From contig JACEUQ010000002.1 of the NCBI GenBank assembly GCA_024998815.1, forward strand, positions 1,192,501 to 1,256,500: a DNA stretch of 64,000 nucleotides. The letters are read 5' to 3'. Both the position numbers and the translations under genes were made by a program. The notes below the pieces were generated by a model, which was given only the letters and a program-made list of their open reading frames with translations, was not told the origin of the DNA and ran no database searches. Shown here piece by piece: positions 1 through 10,953 of the stretch. The DNA comes from Opitutus sp. (GTDB taxonomy: Bacteria > Verrucomicrobiota > Verrucomicrobiia > Opitutales > Opitutaceae). Position 1 is the first letter of the stretch, and every line of letters begins with the position of its first letter.

Positions 1-89
1 GGGTTTAAAAACAACGCGCTTTCCCTAGTTCTTTTGTCGTGCCGACGCCCCTGTCGGTTGCCTGGTCACCTCAACCGCTTTTACCCGCT

Positions 90-860
90 ATGAGCTTACC
101 CACCCGCGTCACCGTCTGGGGCGAATTCCGCCACGAGAAAAAGAACCCCAAGGTTGCCGCAATTTATCCGCAGGGCATGCACGAGACCATCGCCGACTTC
201 CTGCGCCCGCACACCGATTTCGCCGTGCGCACCGCCTGGCTCGACCAACCCGAGCACGGGCTCACCGACACCGTCTTGGCGGCAACCGACGTGCTCATTT
301 GGTGGGGACACCAGGCGCACCACGACGTGGACGACACCGTTGTTGCCAAAGTCAAAACCCGCGTGCTCGAGGGCATGGGCCTGATCGTCCTGCACTCCGC
401 CCATTATTCGAAAATCTTCAAAACCCTGCTCGGCACCACCTGTTCGCTCAAATGGCGCGAGGCCACCGACAAGGAGCGCCTCTGGAACATCAACCCCGCC
501 CACCCGATCACCCAGGGTGTCGGCGAGTATTTCGAGATCCCTGCCGAGGAGATGTACGGCGAGCCTTTCGGTATACCGGAGCCCGACCAATTGATTTTCA
601 TCTCTTGGTTTACGGGCGGAGAGGTTTTCCGCAGCGGGGCGACGTGGCAGCGTGGCAATGGACGAATTTTCTATTTCCGTCCCGGCCATGAAACCTACCC
701 GACCTACCACCACCCGCAGGTCCAGCGGGTGATCACCAACGCCGTGCGCTGGGCAAAGGCCACCGTGTGCATTCCGGATCATTGCCCCAATGCGCAGCCG
801 CTGGAACCGCTCCCGCCCGACCCCGAAGCCGCCGCCCGCTCCACGATCGGCCACGTCTGA
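90..860 (+). CDS. ThuA-like domain protein
   Basis: The 256-residue protein resembles the ThuA (trehalose-utilisation-type, glutamine-amidotransferase-like) family. It has an early beta strand with [10 protein letters not shown], then a [14 protein letters not shown] segment, a [12 protein letters not shown] segment and a late [19 protein letters not shown] segment that is typical of the family. These proteins are often found next to Gfo/Idh/MocA oxidoreductases, as here, and are thought to act in sugar metabolism; the exact reaction is unknown. A GTG at 39 in the same frame would add 17 residues that do not look conserved, so the ATG at 90 is preferred. No clear ribosome binding site decides the start. 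The Pro-rich C-terminal tail is probably disordered. Confidence 0.8.
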   Translation: MSLPTRVTVWGEFRHEKKNPKVAAIYPQGMHETIADFLRPHTDFAVRTAWLDQPEHGLTDTVLAATDVLIWWGHQAHHDVDDTVVAKVKTRVLEGMGLIVLHSAHYSKIFKTLLGTTCSLKWREATDKERLWNINPAHPITQGVGEYFEIPAEEMYGEPFGIPEPDQLIFISWFTGGEVFRSGATWQRGNGRIFYFRPGHETYPTYHHPQVQRVITNAVRWAKATVCIPDHCPNAQPLEPLPPDPEAAARSTIGHV

Positions 861-893
861 AATCGCAAAAACCAAAGCGCCCAAACCAAGTCA

Positions 894-974
894 GTTTAGC
901 CGCGAAAGAACGCAAGGAGCGCAAAGAACCGGACCTGTATTCTATGCGCTCTTTGCGTTCTTTTGCGGCTAAAA
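894..974. repeat. Imperfect inverted repeat, possible terminator
   Basis: Arms at about 894-928 and 940-974 match at roughly 31 of 35 positions when one is reverse complemented; both contain AAAGAACGCAA-type sequence. The RNA would form a long stem with an 11-nt loop just after the ThuA gene. It may act as a transcription stop, and its sequence style (Cgaaagaacgcaaggagcgc) looks like a dispersed palindromic repeat rather than a classic terminator, since no U-run follows. Confidence 0.6.
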
Positions 975-1099
975 GGCTCTAAGTATTCCGCTCATTTCGC
1001 AGGACCGACAGATGCGAAAACTCGAAGGTCACTGCCTGCTAGCAACCAACAACTTTCTAGCTTCCCGCTTCTTCGCTTCACCCAGCCCCCCCCTACCCC

Positions 1100-2185
1100 A
1101 TGTCCACCACCGCCTCCCGCAAAGCCAAAACGCCGCAAAAAACCGTCCGCCTCGCCATCATCGGCACGGGCGGCATGGCCGGTAACCACGCCAAACGTTA
1201 CCAGGAAATCCCCGGCTGCCGCGTCGTCGCCGCGGTCGATGTGAACCGCGAACGTGTCACCGCCTTCGCCGCCGAGCACAAGATTCCCGCGGTTTACACA
1301 GCGGTGGAGGACTTGCTCGCGTGGGGCGAATTTGACGCGGTCTCGATCGTCACCCCCGACGCCTTTCACGCCAAACTGTCGATCCAGTGCCTGCGCGCCG
1401 GCAAACACGTGCTTTGCGAAAAGCCCCTAGCGCTCAACCACACCGACGCCAAAAAAATGGTCGCGGCAGCCAAAAAGGCCGGGGTGATCAACATGGTAAA
1501 CCTGTCCTACCGCGACTGGCCGGCCATCCAGGGCGTCGCCCAAGTGATCGCCGCCGGCAAACTCGGCGAGCTTCGTCACGTCGAGGCCAACTACCTGCAA
1601 TCGTGGCTCCCGAGTAAAATTTGGGGCGACTGGCGTACCACCCCGGCCTGGCTCTGGCGGCTGTCCACCCAGCACGGCAGTCGCGGCGTATTGGGCGACG
1701 TCGGCGTGCACATCGTCGATTTTGCATCGTTCCCCGCCGGGCCAATAAAGAACGTTTACTGCAAGCTGAAGACCTTTGCCAAAGCGCCCGGCAACCGGGT
1801 CGGCGACTACGTACTCGACGCCAACGATTCGGCGGTGATGACCGTTGAGTTCGCCAACGGCGCCCTCGGTACGATCCACACCACACGCTGGTCCGGCGGT
1901 CACGCCAACCGGCTCTATCTCAAAATCTCCGGAACCTTGGGCAGCGTGGAAATCGACTCTGACCGCTCGACCAGCAGCTACCGCATCTGCGTCGGGGCCG
2001 ACCTCGACACGGCGACGTGGAAGGAAGTCGCCTGCAAGCCGACGCCAAGCAACTACGCGCGTTTCATTAAAAGCATCCGCACGGGAGTGCAGGACCAGCC
2101 CGATTTCGCGCGCGGAGCCGAGGTGCAAAAAGTCTTGGACGCCTGCATTTCATCCAACGACAAGAAACTGCCCGTTAACCTATAA
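1100..2185 (+). CDS. Gfo/Idh/MocA family oxidoreductase
   Basis: The 361-residue protein is a likely NAD(P)-dependent sugar or inositol-type dehydrogenase. After a basic N-terminal tail of about 15 residues it has the Rossmann motif AIIGTGGMAGNHAKRY, then the SIVTPDAFHAKLS strand and the family signature CEKPLALN, in which the Lys is the usual catalytic-site residue. The C-terminal alpha/beta half contains the DVGVHIVDF segment with the expected Asp and His. The length is normal for the family. Substrate cannot be read from the sequence. It follows the ThuA-like gene on the same strand, a common pairing, but the 240-bp gap with a hairpin suggests separate transcription. Confidence 0.88.
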   Translation: MSTTASRKAKTPQKTVRLAIIGTGGMAGNHAKRYQEIPGCRVVAAVDVNRERVTAFAAEHKIPAVYTAVEDLLAWGEFDAVSIVTPDAFHAKLSIQCLRAGKHVLCEKPLALNHTDAKKMVAAAKKAGVINMVNLSYRDWPAIQGVAQVIAAGKLGELRHVEANYLQSWLPSKIWGDWRTTPAWLWRLSTQHGSRGVLGDVGVHIVDFASFPAGPIKNVYCKLKTFAKAPGNRVGDYVLDANDSAVMTVEFANGALGTIHTTRWSGGHANRLYLKISGTLGSVEIDSDRSTSSYRICVGADLDTATWKEVACKPTPSNYARFIKSIRTGVQDQPDFARGAEVQKVLDACISSNDKKLPVNL

Positions 2186-2254
2186 CACCCATTCGCGTTC
2201 AAGGTGAGCCTGACGAAATCGGTTCGTGGGGCAGCGGCTACCTTCGGGCAAACT

Positions 2255-2504
2255 CCTTGAGCTCACGCTCAAGGCCACACCCTTCGTTAATCCCGAACGC
2301 CGAAGTTTTAACCACGGAATTCACAGATGAGCACAGATAACAGAGTGTTACTGAATTTGAAGACAGGATGAAAAAAAGGGGATCAAGCTGAGTCCGTTTA
2401 CCTCCTAAGGGATTGTATCTGTGCAATCTGTGTAATCTGTGGTTGGTTTGAACTTCGGAATTCAGGTTAATACAATCCTGGTGGCCTTGAGCGTGAGCTC
2501 AAGG
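2255..2504. repeat. Large nested inverted repeat between convergent genes
   Basis: The 24-bp arms 2255-2278 and 2481-2504 are exact reverse complements, and each arm is itself a hairpin (CTTGAGC/GCTCAAG). Inside them is a weaker second layer: about 2281-2340 matches the complement of about 2415-2478, with shared CCGAAGTT and CACAGAT-type blocks. About 70 bp of unrelated sequence lies in the centre. It fills most of the 434-bp gap between the convergent Gfo/Idh gene and menD and may stop transcription from both sides. The CACAGAT stretches resemble short dispersed repeats; no reading frame in it looks like a gene. Confidence 0.75.
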
Positions 2505-2619
2505 ATGCCGCAACGCTCAACTGGAGCGCTCAGTCGTATAACAACCCGTTAGATTGGCCGTTGCTCTAACCGTAGCGGCGTTCGTTGCGCCGGCCTCCGC
2601 ACGCCGTCCGAGTTCTACC

Positions 2620-4347
2620 CTACGCCAACGTATCACCGGCCGCCTGCGCGGCCTCTTTAAGCATGCACTGACGGGTCGCCACATCGTGCGTCCGGTCGGT
2701 GTGCACCTCGATCACCCGCAGACCCGGTTTGCCGACCTCAGTTAGGAGTAAACCACGCAATTCGCTTGGCGTTTTCACCCCGTGATGCGCCACCCCGTAG
2801 GCCGCACACAGGCGGGCAAAATCCACCGTTTGCGGGGTTGCCCAAAACTCCTCGAAGGGCGGATTAAACCGTGCGACCGGCAGGTGGCCAAAAATCCCGC
2901 CCCCCTGGTTGTTGATCAACACCACGGTCAGCGAGCCGCGGAGTTTGGCCGCGACTAAGAACCCGTTGGTGTCGTGCAACAGCGCCAAATCCCCCGTAAG
3001 CAGAACGGTCGGACTGCCACCATGCGCCACGCCCAGAGCGGTCGAGAGGGTGCCGTCGATGCCGTTGGCGCCGCGGTTGCCAAACACCCGCGGTCCGTCC
3101 GTTCGCACGGGAGCGAAGTACTCGAGGTCACGCACCGGCATGCTGCTGGCCACACACAGGACTTGTTCACGGGTTAACGTCTCCGCCAATGTCCGCGTAA
3201 ACGCCCCCTCGAAGCCGGGTACCTCGGCACAACGAACCAGCACCGCTTGCGCCGCCACCTCGGCCTGCGCCCAACGTGCAGCCCATTCGGTCGGTGCGGC
3301 GGGCCAGTCGGCAGCCACTGAATCGAGTGCCGTCGGCGGCAGGCGCAACGTCAGGGTGCGACCGTGAACCCCATCGCGATTACCCGCTTTTTGAGTGACC
3401 TGAACGACTTGGGCATCCACGGCCCCAAGCCAAGCGCGTAGGCTCTTGCTGGTCGGAATTTCGCCCAGAACAAAAACCACGTCAGGCTGAAGCGCCTGCA
3501 CGGCCCTTGGATCGCGCAAGATGGCGTCATAAGCCGCCACCACCACGCCTGTCCCGCCGCCATGGCGCAGCCGGGCCGGGGACAACACATCCGCCAGCAC
3601 CGGCCAATCCCGCGCTGCGGCCCAGCGCACGATGTGGTCATGCGGCCAGTCATTACCCGCGATGACCACCACGCGCTGCGCTTGCGGCGGGGGCATGGCC
3701 AAGGAATTCCCCAAAAGCGCGGGCTCCGTCGCGAGGTGCGGCAGCGCAAAAAACCGATCCCAATCCTGCGCCCCAACGAGGCCTTTAGCGCTATCGTCCT
3801 CGATCGGCGCCAAAGGATCACGAAACGGTGCGTTCAAGTGGACGGGGCCGACGGCCAGCGCGCGCTCGACCGCATGAACCAGAGTCTGGCGAAGGTAGCG
3901 TAACAGTTCGAGATTCGTCTCCGGCACGGCCAGCTCATGGTAAAACCCCACAAAGCCGCCGAACAGTTTTTGTTGGTCGATAGTCTGCCCTGAAGCGCAA
4001 TCGCGCAGCTCTGGCGGACGATCCGCCGTGATCACGATCAGCGGAATGGCGCTCTCTTGGGCCTCAATAATCGCCGGCAGGTAGTGTGCGCCAGCCGAGC
4101 CGCTGGTGCACACGAGCACCACGGGACGCTGCGACTGTTTAGCCAGACCAAGGGCAAAAAAAGCCGCCGAACGCTCATCGAGAACCGGCACCGCCTCGAT
4201 TGCCGGATGACGCACGAGCGCCATCGTGAGCGGAGTCGAACGCGAGCCCGGCGAAACCACTGCCTGGGCAACGCCGCCGCGCACCAGGGTTTCGACCAGC
4301 ACACTGCACCACAAAGTGTTGGTGTTGCGAAAATCCAAAGGCGTCAT
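2620..4347 (-). CDS. menD: 2-succinyl-5-enolpyruvyl-6-hydroxy-3-cyclohexene-1-carboxylate synthase
   Basis: MenD is a thiamine-diphosphate enzyme that joins 2-oxoglutarate to isochorismate in menaquinone synthesis. The 575-residue length is normal. The N-terminal domain has VSPGSRSTPL, the conserved Glu-containing VLDERSAAFFALG, and LVCTSGSAGAHYLPAIIEA; the C-terminal cofactor domain has GNRGANGIDGTLSTALGVA and LTGDLALLHDTNGF, followed by INNQGGGIFGHLP. All are typical MenD segments. It stands alone here, convergent with the oxidoreductase gene. Its presence fits a menaquinone-based respiratory chain, in agreement with the B-type succinate dehydrogenase nearby. Confidence 0.95.
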   Translation of the reverse strand: MTPLDFRNTNTLWCSVLVETLVRGGVAQAVVSPGSRSTPLTMALVRHPAIEAVPVLDERSAAFFALGLAKQSQRPVVLVCTSGSAGAHYLPAIIEAQESAIPLIVITADRPPELRDCASGQTIDQQKLFGGFVGFYHELAVPETNLELLRYLRQTLVHAVERALAVGPVHLNAPFRDPLAPIEDDSAKGLVGAQDWDRFFALPHLATEPALLGNSLAMPPPQAQRVVVIAGNDWPHDHIVRWAAARDWPVLADVLSPARLRHGGGTGVVVAAYDAILRDPRAVQALQPDVVFVLGEIPTSKSLRAWLGAVDAQVVQVTQKAGNRDGVHGRTLTLRLPPTALDSVAADWPAAPTEWAARWAQAEVAAQAVLVRCAEVPGFEGAFTRTLAETLTREQVLCVASSMPVRDLEYFAPVRTDGPRVFGNRGANGIDGTLSTALGVAHGGSPTVLLTGDLALLHDTNGFLVAAKLRGSLTVVLINNQGGGIFGHLPVARFNPPFEEFWATPQTVDFARLCAAYGVAHHGVKTPSELRGLLLTEVGKPGLRVIEVHTDRTHDVATRQCMLKEAAQAAGDTLA

Positions 4348-4703
4348 GAAGCGGCCAAGGTACGCGGCTACCCAGCGACCTCAATACGCGAATCGCGGGC
4401 ACACGGGCGCACCCCCAAAAGCACGAAAGGAGGAGGTGCCACAAGAGTGCGGCGGGATGACTCGTTTTACAGTGATGCAAACGCGGTCTTGCGGTGGGCG
4501 AAACTTAGCCGCTACAACTCGCCCATTCGCAGGGATCACGCCATTTTGGGCGTGTGCGAAGGTTCTTTGGTTTGGCTAAACAGCTCCTTCGGTAAGATCG
4601 TTGCAGGGGTCAGGTTGAGCACAGGTCGTCTCGGTTAAACCGTGAAATGGACGGTGAACCACACGACCTAAACCAAAAACAAGTTGTTATACCGCTAGTG
4701 TTT
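4348..4703. other. Gene-free gap between menD and tRNA-Arg
   Basis: This 356-bp stretch should hold the menD promoter (reading left) and the tRNA promoter (reading right), but I cannot point to convincing -35/-10 boxes. A two-part stem-loop sits at 4526-4560, with outer arms TTCGCA/TGCGAA and inner arms CACGCC/GGCGTG. Its role is unknown. No reading frame here looks like a real gene. Confidence 0.5.
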
Positions 4704-4780
4704 GCGCCCGTAGCTCAGTTGGATAGAGCACCTGCCTTCTAAGCTGGTGGTCGTGGGTTCGAGTCCCGCCGGGCGCACCA
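4704..4780 (+). tRNA. tRNA-Arg (anticodon UCU)
   Basis: The sequence folds as a full cloverleaf: acceptor arms 4704-4710 and 4770-4776, D-stem GCTC/GAGC, anticodon loop CTTCTAA with TCT, T-arm with TTCGAGT, and an encoded CCA at 4778-4780. The anticodon stem CCTGC/GCTGG has a U-U mismatch at its middle pair. The tRNA would read AGA (and possibly AGG) codons, which are rare in the GC-rich genes around it. Confidence 0.95.
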
Positions 4781-4854
4781 GCTTTCCAGTTCGGATCACG
4801 AGCCATGAGCCGTTGGCCCACTGCAGCCTGTAGCAGCCTGCATTCTCCCACTGA

Positions 4855-4871
4855 GCAGACTGGAAGTCTGC
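4855..4871. repeat. Short palindrome GCAGACT-GGA-AGTCTGC
   Basis: A perfect 7-bp-arm palindrome lies between the tRNA and the sdh terminator, next to further GCAGCCTG repeats at 4823-4840. It looks like a small dispersed repeat; only this copy was noticed in the window. Confidence 0.5.
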
Positions 4872-4898
4872 GCTACTTTTCACCGCCACGAACCTCCA

Positions 4899-4942
4899 CA
4901 CCTGCAAAAGCCGCGTCGGTTAGGACGCGGCTTTTGCAGGTG
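4899..4942 (-). terminator. Strong hairpin downstream of sdhB
   Basis: Arms 4899-4917 and 4924-4942 are exact 19-bp reverse complements with a 6-nt loop. It lies 18 bp beyond the sdhB stop codon and is the likely end of the sdhCAB transcript. No long U-run follows on the minus strand, so it may work as a 3' stabilising hairpin or a factor-dependent stop. Confidence 0.75.
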
Positions 4943-4960
4943 GGACTTGGTTTTCGCGAC

Positions 4961-5773
4961 TCAGGCGCCGCCGGCGACGGCATCGCTCTTGGCGCGGAAG
5001 GCCTGGCGGAAGCTGGCCTTCAGGTAATCGCGGTTCATGCGGGCGATGAAGTCGTGGCTGATCGTCTTCGGGCAGGCGGCGCTGCACTCGTACTGATTGG
5101 TGCAGTTGCCGAAACCGAGTTCGTCCATCTTCGCGACCATGTTCAGAACGCGGGAATCGCGCTCGGGCTGGCCCTGCGGCAGCAGGCCGAGTTGCGAAAC
5201 CTTCGCCGAAACGAAGAGCATGGCTGAAGCGTTTTTACAGGCAGCAACGCAAGCGCCGCAACCAATGCATTGGGCGGCATCCATCGCCAGATCGGCATAC
5301 TCCTTGGGAATCGGAATGGCGTTGGCGTCACAAGGAGCGCCGGTGCGCACGCTGATGAAACCACCGGCCTGCTGAATCTTATCGAAGGCCGAGCGGTCGG
5401 TGATCAGGTCTTTAACAATCGGGAACGGCGTGGCGCGGTAGGGCTCGACGATGATCGTCTCGCCGTCGGCGAAGGAACGCATGTAAGTCTGGCAACTGGC
5501 GATGGCCTTGTTGGGGCCGTGGGGCTTGCCGTTGATGACCAGCGAGCAGGTGCCGCAGATGCCTTCGCGGCAATCGTGAGCGAAGGCGATCGGGTCCTGC
5601 CCCTTGCGCTCGAGGTCGTCGTTGATGACGTCGAGCATTTCCAGGAAGGACATGTTGGGGTTGAGGTCCTTCGCCGGATAATCGACGAACTTGCCGGGCG
5701 CTCCGGGGCCGGCTTGGCGCCAGACGCGGATCGTGACGGAGATGTTTTTCTCGGAAACTTTGTGTGCAACCAT
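4961..5773 (-). CDS. sdhB: Succinate dehydrogenase iron-sulfur subunit
   Basis: The 270-residue protein carries electrons from the flavoprotein SdhA to the membrane subunit. It shows the plant-type [2Fe-2S] ligands in [16 protein letters not shown], the [4Fe-4S] motif [11 protein letters not shown] and the last cluster motif in [13 protein letters not shown]. The N-terminal half has the expected ferredoxin fold. It is the last gene of the sdhC-sdhA-sdhB order, 42 bp after sdhA, which is the layout of B-type enzymes in which one membrane subunit holds two haems. Such enzymes are normally linked to menaquinone, in agreement with menD nearby. Confidence 0.95.
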   Translation of the reverse strand: MVAHKVSEKNISVTIRVWRQAGPGAPGKFVDYPAKDLNPNMSFLEMLDVINDDLERKGQDPIAFAHDCREGICGTCSLVINGKPHGPNKAIASCQTYMRSFADGETIIVEPYRATPFPIVKDLITDRSAFDKIQQAGGFISVRTGAPCDANAIPIPKEYADLAMDAAQCIGCGACVAACKNASAMLFVSAKVSQLGLLPQGQPERDSRVLNMVAKMDELGFGNCTNQYECSAACPKTISHDFIARMNRDYLKASFRQAFRAKSDAVAGGA

Positions 5774-5815
5774 GGGAATGGGTGTTGGGTGGGTTGGCGG
5801 TCGGTGGGGCGCGGC

Positions 5816-7801
<1,986 letters not shown>

Positions 7802-7828
7802 GGCGGGTAGAGCGAAATGCGTTAAAGG

Positions 7829-8632
7829 TTACTTGGCGGTGCAGCTGGTGCAGGACGCGGTGGGAATGACCGTGGCGGCGTGGCTACCGGCGTGCGGCTT
7901 GTTCAGGCCGAGCAAAATGGCGCCCGGGATCGCGAGGTTACCGACCAAATAGGCGATGCAGATCAAGGCCGTAAACCGGCGTAGGCAGCAGCACCAGCGG
8001 TGGTTACGCAGGCCAAAGGTCTGGAACATCGACTCGAAGCCGTGCAGCAAGTGGAAGGACAGCAGGCCGGTGGCGAGAATGTAGAAGCCCGAGATGATCG
8101 GGTTGCGGAAACTCAGGAAAATCATGCTGTAAACGTCGTGGACGACGGTGCCCTTGGCGGCCAACGGGAAGCCGAACTCACGCACGTCTTCGGTGAGTGT
8201 ATATTCGGGCAGCTGCGACTTGAAGTTGGCGCTGTCGGCCGTGCCGAGCGTGAAGTGGGCGATGTGGTAAACGATGAAGGCGAGCACCACCAGGCCGGTC
8301 AGGCGCATGTAGCGCGAGGCGACGGTGGCTCGGATGTAACCCTTGACCCCATAGTCCAGAGCACCGCGGGCCTTCTTGTTTTCGAGCGTCAGCACGACCG
8401 CAGCCCAAATATGGACCGCCGCAGTAGCTAAGAGCCCCAGGCGAACAGCCCATAGGACCGGTCCCAAGGACTGGAGGAAGTGAGCGTAGCCATTGATGCG
8501 GTCGGGCGCTCCAAAAATCTGGAGATTGCCGACCAAATGGCCGACCACGAATCCGACTAGGATAAGGCCGGAAACGGCCATGAGGAGTTTTCGCCCGATG
8601 GACGAAGTGAAGAAATTACCGATAAGGCTCAT
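7829..8632 (-). CDS. sdhC: Succinate dehydrogenase cytochrome b subunit
   Basis: The 267-residue protein has about five membrane segments: LLMAVSGLILVGFVVGHLVG, a second near LGLLATAAVHIWAAVV, VVLAFIVYHIAHF, IISGFYILATGLLSFHLLHG, and a last one near LICIAYLVGNLAIPG. Histidines in these helices (GHLVGN, VHIWA, YHIAHF, HLLHGF) are the likely axial ligands of two b haems. It anchors SdhAB and passes electrons to menaquinone. It is the first gene of the operon; no promoter was identified upstream. Confidence 0.92.
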   Translation of the reverse strand: MSLIGNFFTSSIGRKLLMAVSGLILVGFVVGHLVGNLQIFGAPDRINGYAHFLQSLGPVLWAVRLGLLATAAVHIWAAVVLTLENKKARGALDYGVKGYIRATVASRYMRLTGLVVLAFIVYHIAHFTLGTADSANFKSQLPEYTLTEDVREFGFPLAAKGTVVHDVYSMIFLSFRNPIISGFYILATGLLSFHLLHGFESMFQTFGLRNHRWCCCLRRFTALICIAYLVGNLAIPGAILLGLNKPHAGSHAATVIPTASCTSCTAK

Positions 8633-8810
8633 CGAGTAGGTGGGTCAGGGTCTGTGTGTCGAAAAACCAACCGACGGTTGGTTACCGACGAATGGTCGCG
8701 CCACCGTTGCCAGCGCGTTCCCCGATGTAAAGGTAACGCTCCCACCCTGCTTACGTAGCCGGCTTGTATTAGACAACCTACACCACCCCAGAAGCAGCGC
8801 CTCCGCTCGC

Positions 8811-8905
8811 TTAATGACCAAGGACTGATTCCCAATGACCAATTCCCAATGGCCAATGCCCATATGACCAATGACCAATGGGCAAGGAGCAGTTGCTAAT
8901 GACCA
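8811..8905. repeat. Degenerate tandem ATGACCAATn repeats
   Basis: The 285-bp gap between sdhC and the next gene ends in six or so degenerate copies of a unit close to CCAATGACCAATG (8812-8905). A related copy in reverse orientation lies before proA at about 59693-59728. No gene is visible in the gap; it must also hold the sdh promoter, which I could not place. Confidence 0.6.
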
Positions 8906-8917
8906 AGGGGCAGCGGA

Positions 8918-10171
8918 CTACTTGGCGAGGGGCTTAAGCAGGGCAAACTTACCACTCGCCGCTGGAGCGATGAAACGGCGCCTAAACGCGACTACCCGCG
9001 ACCCCGGCCCGAGCGCGGCGGCCACTGCGACCTCTACCGACTTGGGCGCGATGTGATCGGAAACATAGTGGAAATCCCACCGGTTCTCGGAGGTCTGTAT
9101 CAGGCTGTAATGCCAACAGGAAAAATCAGCCGGCAACGCCTCATCGATTTCCGTGGGCGATACCAGCGTGCCATCGGGGCGGAAATACAGTCCTGCCTCG
9201 CGCCCCAGCAGTCGATAGCCCGTCGGCGTGCGTCGCACGATGTCGCCCGTATGGTAGCGCAGTAACGGCATCGCCTCCCGGTCGCGCGTGGTCACATATA
9301 TCTGGAACACGTCGGGCTGGTTAAGGTAGGGCGCGATTTCAACGAACACGTTGTCGTCGATGACGCGTGAATCGTCCTTAAATGCCTCGCCCACAAAAAT
9401 GTAGCCCGCCTCGGTAGACCCATAGAGGTCAACCTGATGCGCGGGAAACACCTCGGCGATGCGCTGGGCATGCTGGCGACTGGCCTTTCCGTAAGTGAGG
9501 ATAACCACCTTCACGCTCGGCACGCGCACGCCGCGTTTTTGCACCGCCCGCGCCAGCAACGAAAGGTAAACCGGTTCGCCCTCGATCACCTCGGGCTGCA
9601 CCGCCTGCAACTCAGTTACGATCCGATCCCATTCGCTCTCGGGAAACACAAACGGGTCGCTGGTGAGATTGAGGTAAACCGTACCGTCAAAGTACCGATG
9701 CGGAAACGGCTGGTCCTCGTACGGGCAGATGTTGCTGGAGCAGCCCACGGGGGCGAGAACGCACTTGCGGTAAGGCCGGCCAGCGTAAGGCGCCAACAGG
9801 GGGTGGGCGCGATACGCCCGGGCCGTCTGCGCATTCCACCACCCGTCCTCCATGATCACCGTCATCGGCGACTGGGTGGTGCCACCGGTCGACTCATACT
9901 CAAATTGGCGCGTAGCCAGGCCTCGCTCGATCACGGCATAATCCTCGAAAAACGCGCGGTGACCGTTTTCGACGATTTCTTTTTTGGAAAGAGCGGGGAT
10001 CTCCCGGTAGCACGACCACTGCAAGGGGTCCGCATGCAGCTCAAAGCGGCGCGAGTAAAGGGGGCTGCGCGCGTAAATCTTGCGAATCTCCGACTCGAGC
10101 GAAACCGGCAGCTGCTGACCGGCAGCGACCAAGGCGTTGGGGTGATTGGCAAACGTTGGTGCAGGTTTCAT
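8918..10171 (-). CDS. PaaK-like adenylate-forming enzyme (phenylacetate-CoA ligase family)
   Basis: The 417-residue protein looks like the phenylacetate-CoA ligase branch of AMP-forming enzymes. It has the phosphate-binding loop YESTGGTTQSP at about residue 93, the adenine-site motif YGSTEAG at about residue 250, and RYHTGDIV at about residue 304. The C-terminal domain is short and I do not see a confident catalytic Lys, so it may be an adenylating enzyme for a free acid or a small-molecule pathway rather than a full CoA ligase. It is single and monocistronic; the 5' gap of about 120 bp separates it from the Nudix gene. Confidence 0.72.
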   Translation of the reverse strand: MKPAPTFANHPNALVAAGQQLPVSLESEIRKIYARSPLYSRRFELHADPLQWSCYREIPALSKKEIVENGHRAFFEDYAVIERGLATRQFEYESTGGTTQSPMTVIMEDGWWNAQTARAYRAHPLLAPYAGRPYRKCVLAPVGCSSNICPYEDQPFPHRYFDGTVYLNLTSDPFVFPESEWDRIVTELQAVQPEVIEGEPVYLSLLARAVQKRGVRVPSVKVVILTYGKASRQHAQRIAEVFPAHQVDLYGSTEAGYIFVGEAFKDDSRVIDDNVFVEIAPYLNQPDVFQIYVTTRDREAMPLLRYHTGDIVRRTPTGYRLLGREAGLYFRPDGTLVSPTEIDEALPADFSCWHYSLIQTSENRWDFHYVSDHIAPKSVEVAVAAALGPGSRVVAFRRRFIAPAASGKFALLKPLAK

Positions 10172-10291
10172 GGCAGTAAAGGCCCCAAGCTAGGAAGCAC
10201 TATCGGGCTGTCAAATGACGGTGACCGAAGTTCTTTTTCGCGTCACCAGCCGCCGCGCACCTGCAGCCCAACGACGCCAGCCCTGTAAAGA

Positions 10292-10891
10292 TCAGGCGAG
10301 ACGCGCCTGCTTCATTTCCGCCCAAACCGGCGTGAACAACAGGAGGGCATTCAGCACCAGCGAATGAGTAATCCGCCCGGACTGCGCCCACGCATAAACC
10401 TCGTCTACCGGCAGGGACAACACCTCGATCTCTTCGTCGGGGTCCCACGCCTGCTCAGTGGTGAGCACCACGTTTTCAACCAGCACCAAATGGCACCGAT
10501 TGTTCATGATCGCCGGATTAGGCGTCACCGAGCCGAGCAAGCGCGCCGAATTACCGACGTAACCGGTCTCCTCCTCCAACTCACGCAGCCCCGCAGCCAC
10601 CGGATCCTCCCCGCGCTCGATCACACCACCCGGAATTTCCCATGAAAAATCATCCATCCCGTAACGAAACTGGTTAACCATCACCAGGCGCCCACAGGGT
10701 GTGAGCGCGAGCACGTTCACCCAGTCAGGCGCGTCAATCACAACAAACTCCCTCTGCGTGCCCCGCACCGGGTGGCGATAATCCACCCCAAGCAGATCAA
10801 AAATACGCGTGGCCGCCAGCGAGCGGCTGGCCCCTTTCACCCAACGAGCGGGCGTGGCAGAAGACGGTGTGGAAGCGGAATTCATGGGCAT
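10292..10891 (-). CDS. Nudix hydrolase, ADP-ribose pyrophosphatase-like
   Basis: The Nudix box is complete: GGVIERGEDP followed by REL-EEETGY, matching Gx5Ex7REUxEExGU and predicting a Mg-dependent cleavage of a nucleoside diphosphate derivative such as ADP-ribose. The upstream strand WVNVLALTPCGRLVMVNQFRYG and the downstream PNPAIMNNRCHL segment fit the ADP-ribose pyrophosphatase subgroup. The longest frame starts at 10927, but its first 12 codons are the terminator hairpin of the upstream gene. The real start is therefore ATG 10891 or the second ATG at 10885. Confidence 0.85.
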   Translation of the reverse strand: MPMNSASTPSSATPARWVKGASRSLAATRIFDLLGVDYRHPVRGTQREFVVIDAPDWVNVLALTPCGRLVMVNQFRYGMDDFSWEIPGGVIERGEDPVAAGLRELEEETGYVGNSARLLGSVTPNPAIMNNRCHLVLVENVVLTTEQAWDPDEEIEVLSLPVDEVYAWAQSGRITHSLVLNALLLFTPVWAEMKQARLA

Positions 10892-10924
10892 AAAAAACCT
10901 CCCGACTTCGAGAAGCGGGAGGTT
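10892..10924 (-). terminator. Intrinsic terminator after the LysM gene
   Basis: On the minus strand, arms of 9 bp (AACCTCCCG and its complement) plus an inner CTTC/GAAG stem are followed directly by six T residues. It lies 30 bp beyond the LysM stop codon and overlaps the region just before the Nudix start, so it separates the two units. Confidence 0.88.
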
Positions 10925-10953
10925 CATTTTTAGCGGCCGAATAAGCGAAGCGC

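Noticed and set aside
10892-10927. N-terminal extension of the Nudix protein
   Set aside because: The codons coincide exactly with the terminator hairpin of the LysM gene.
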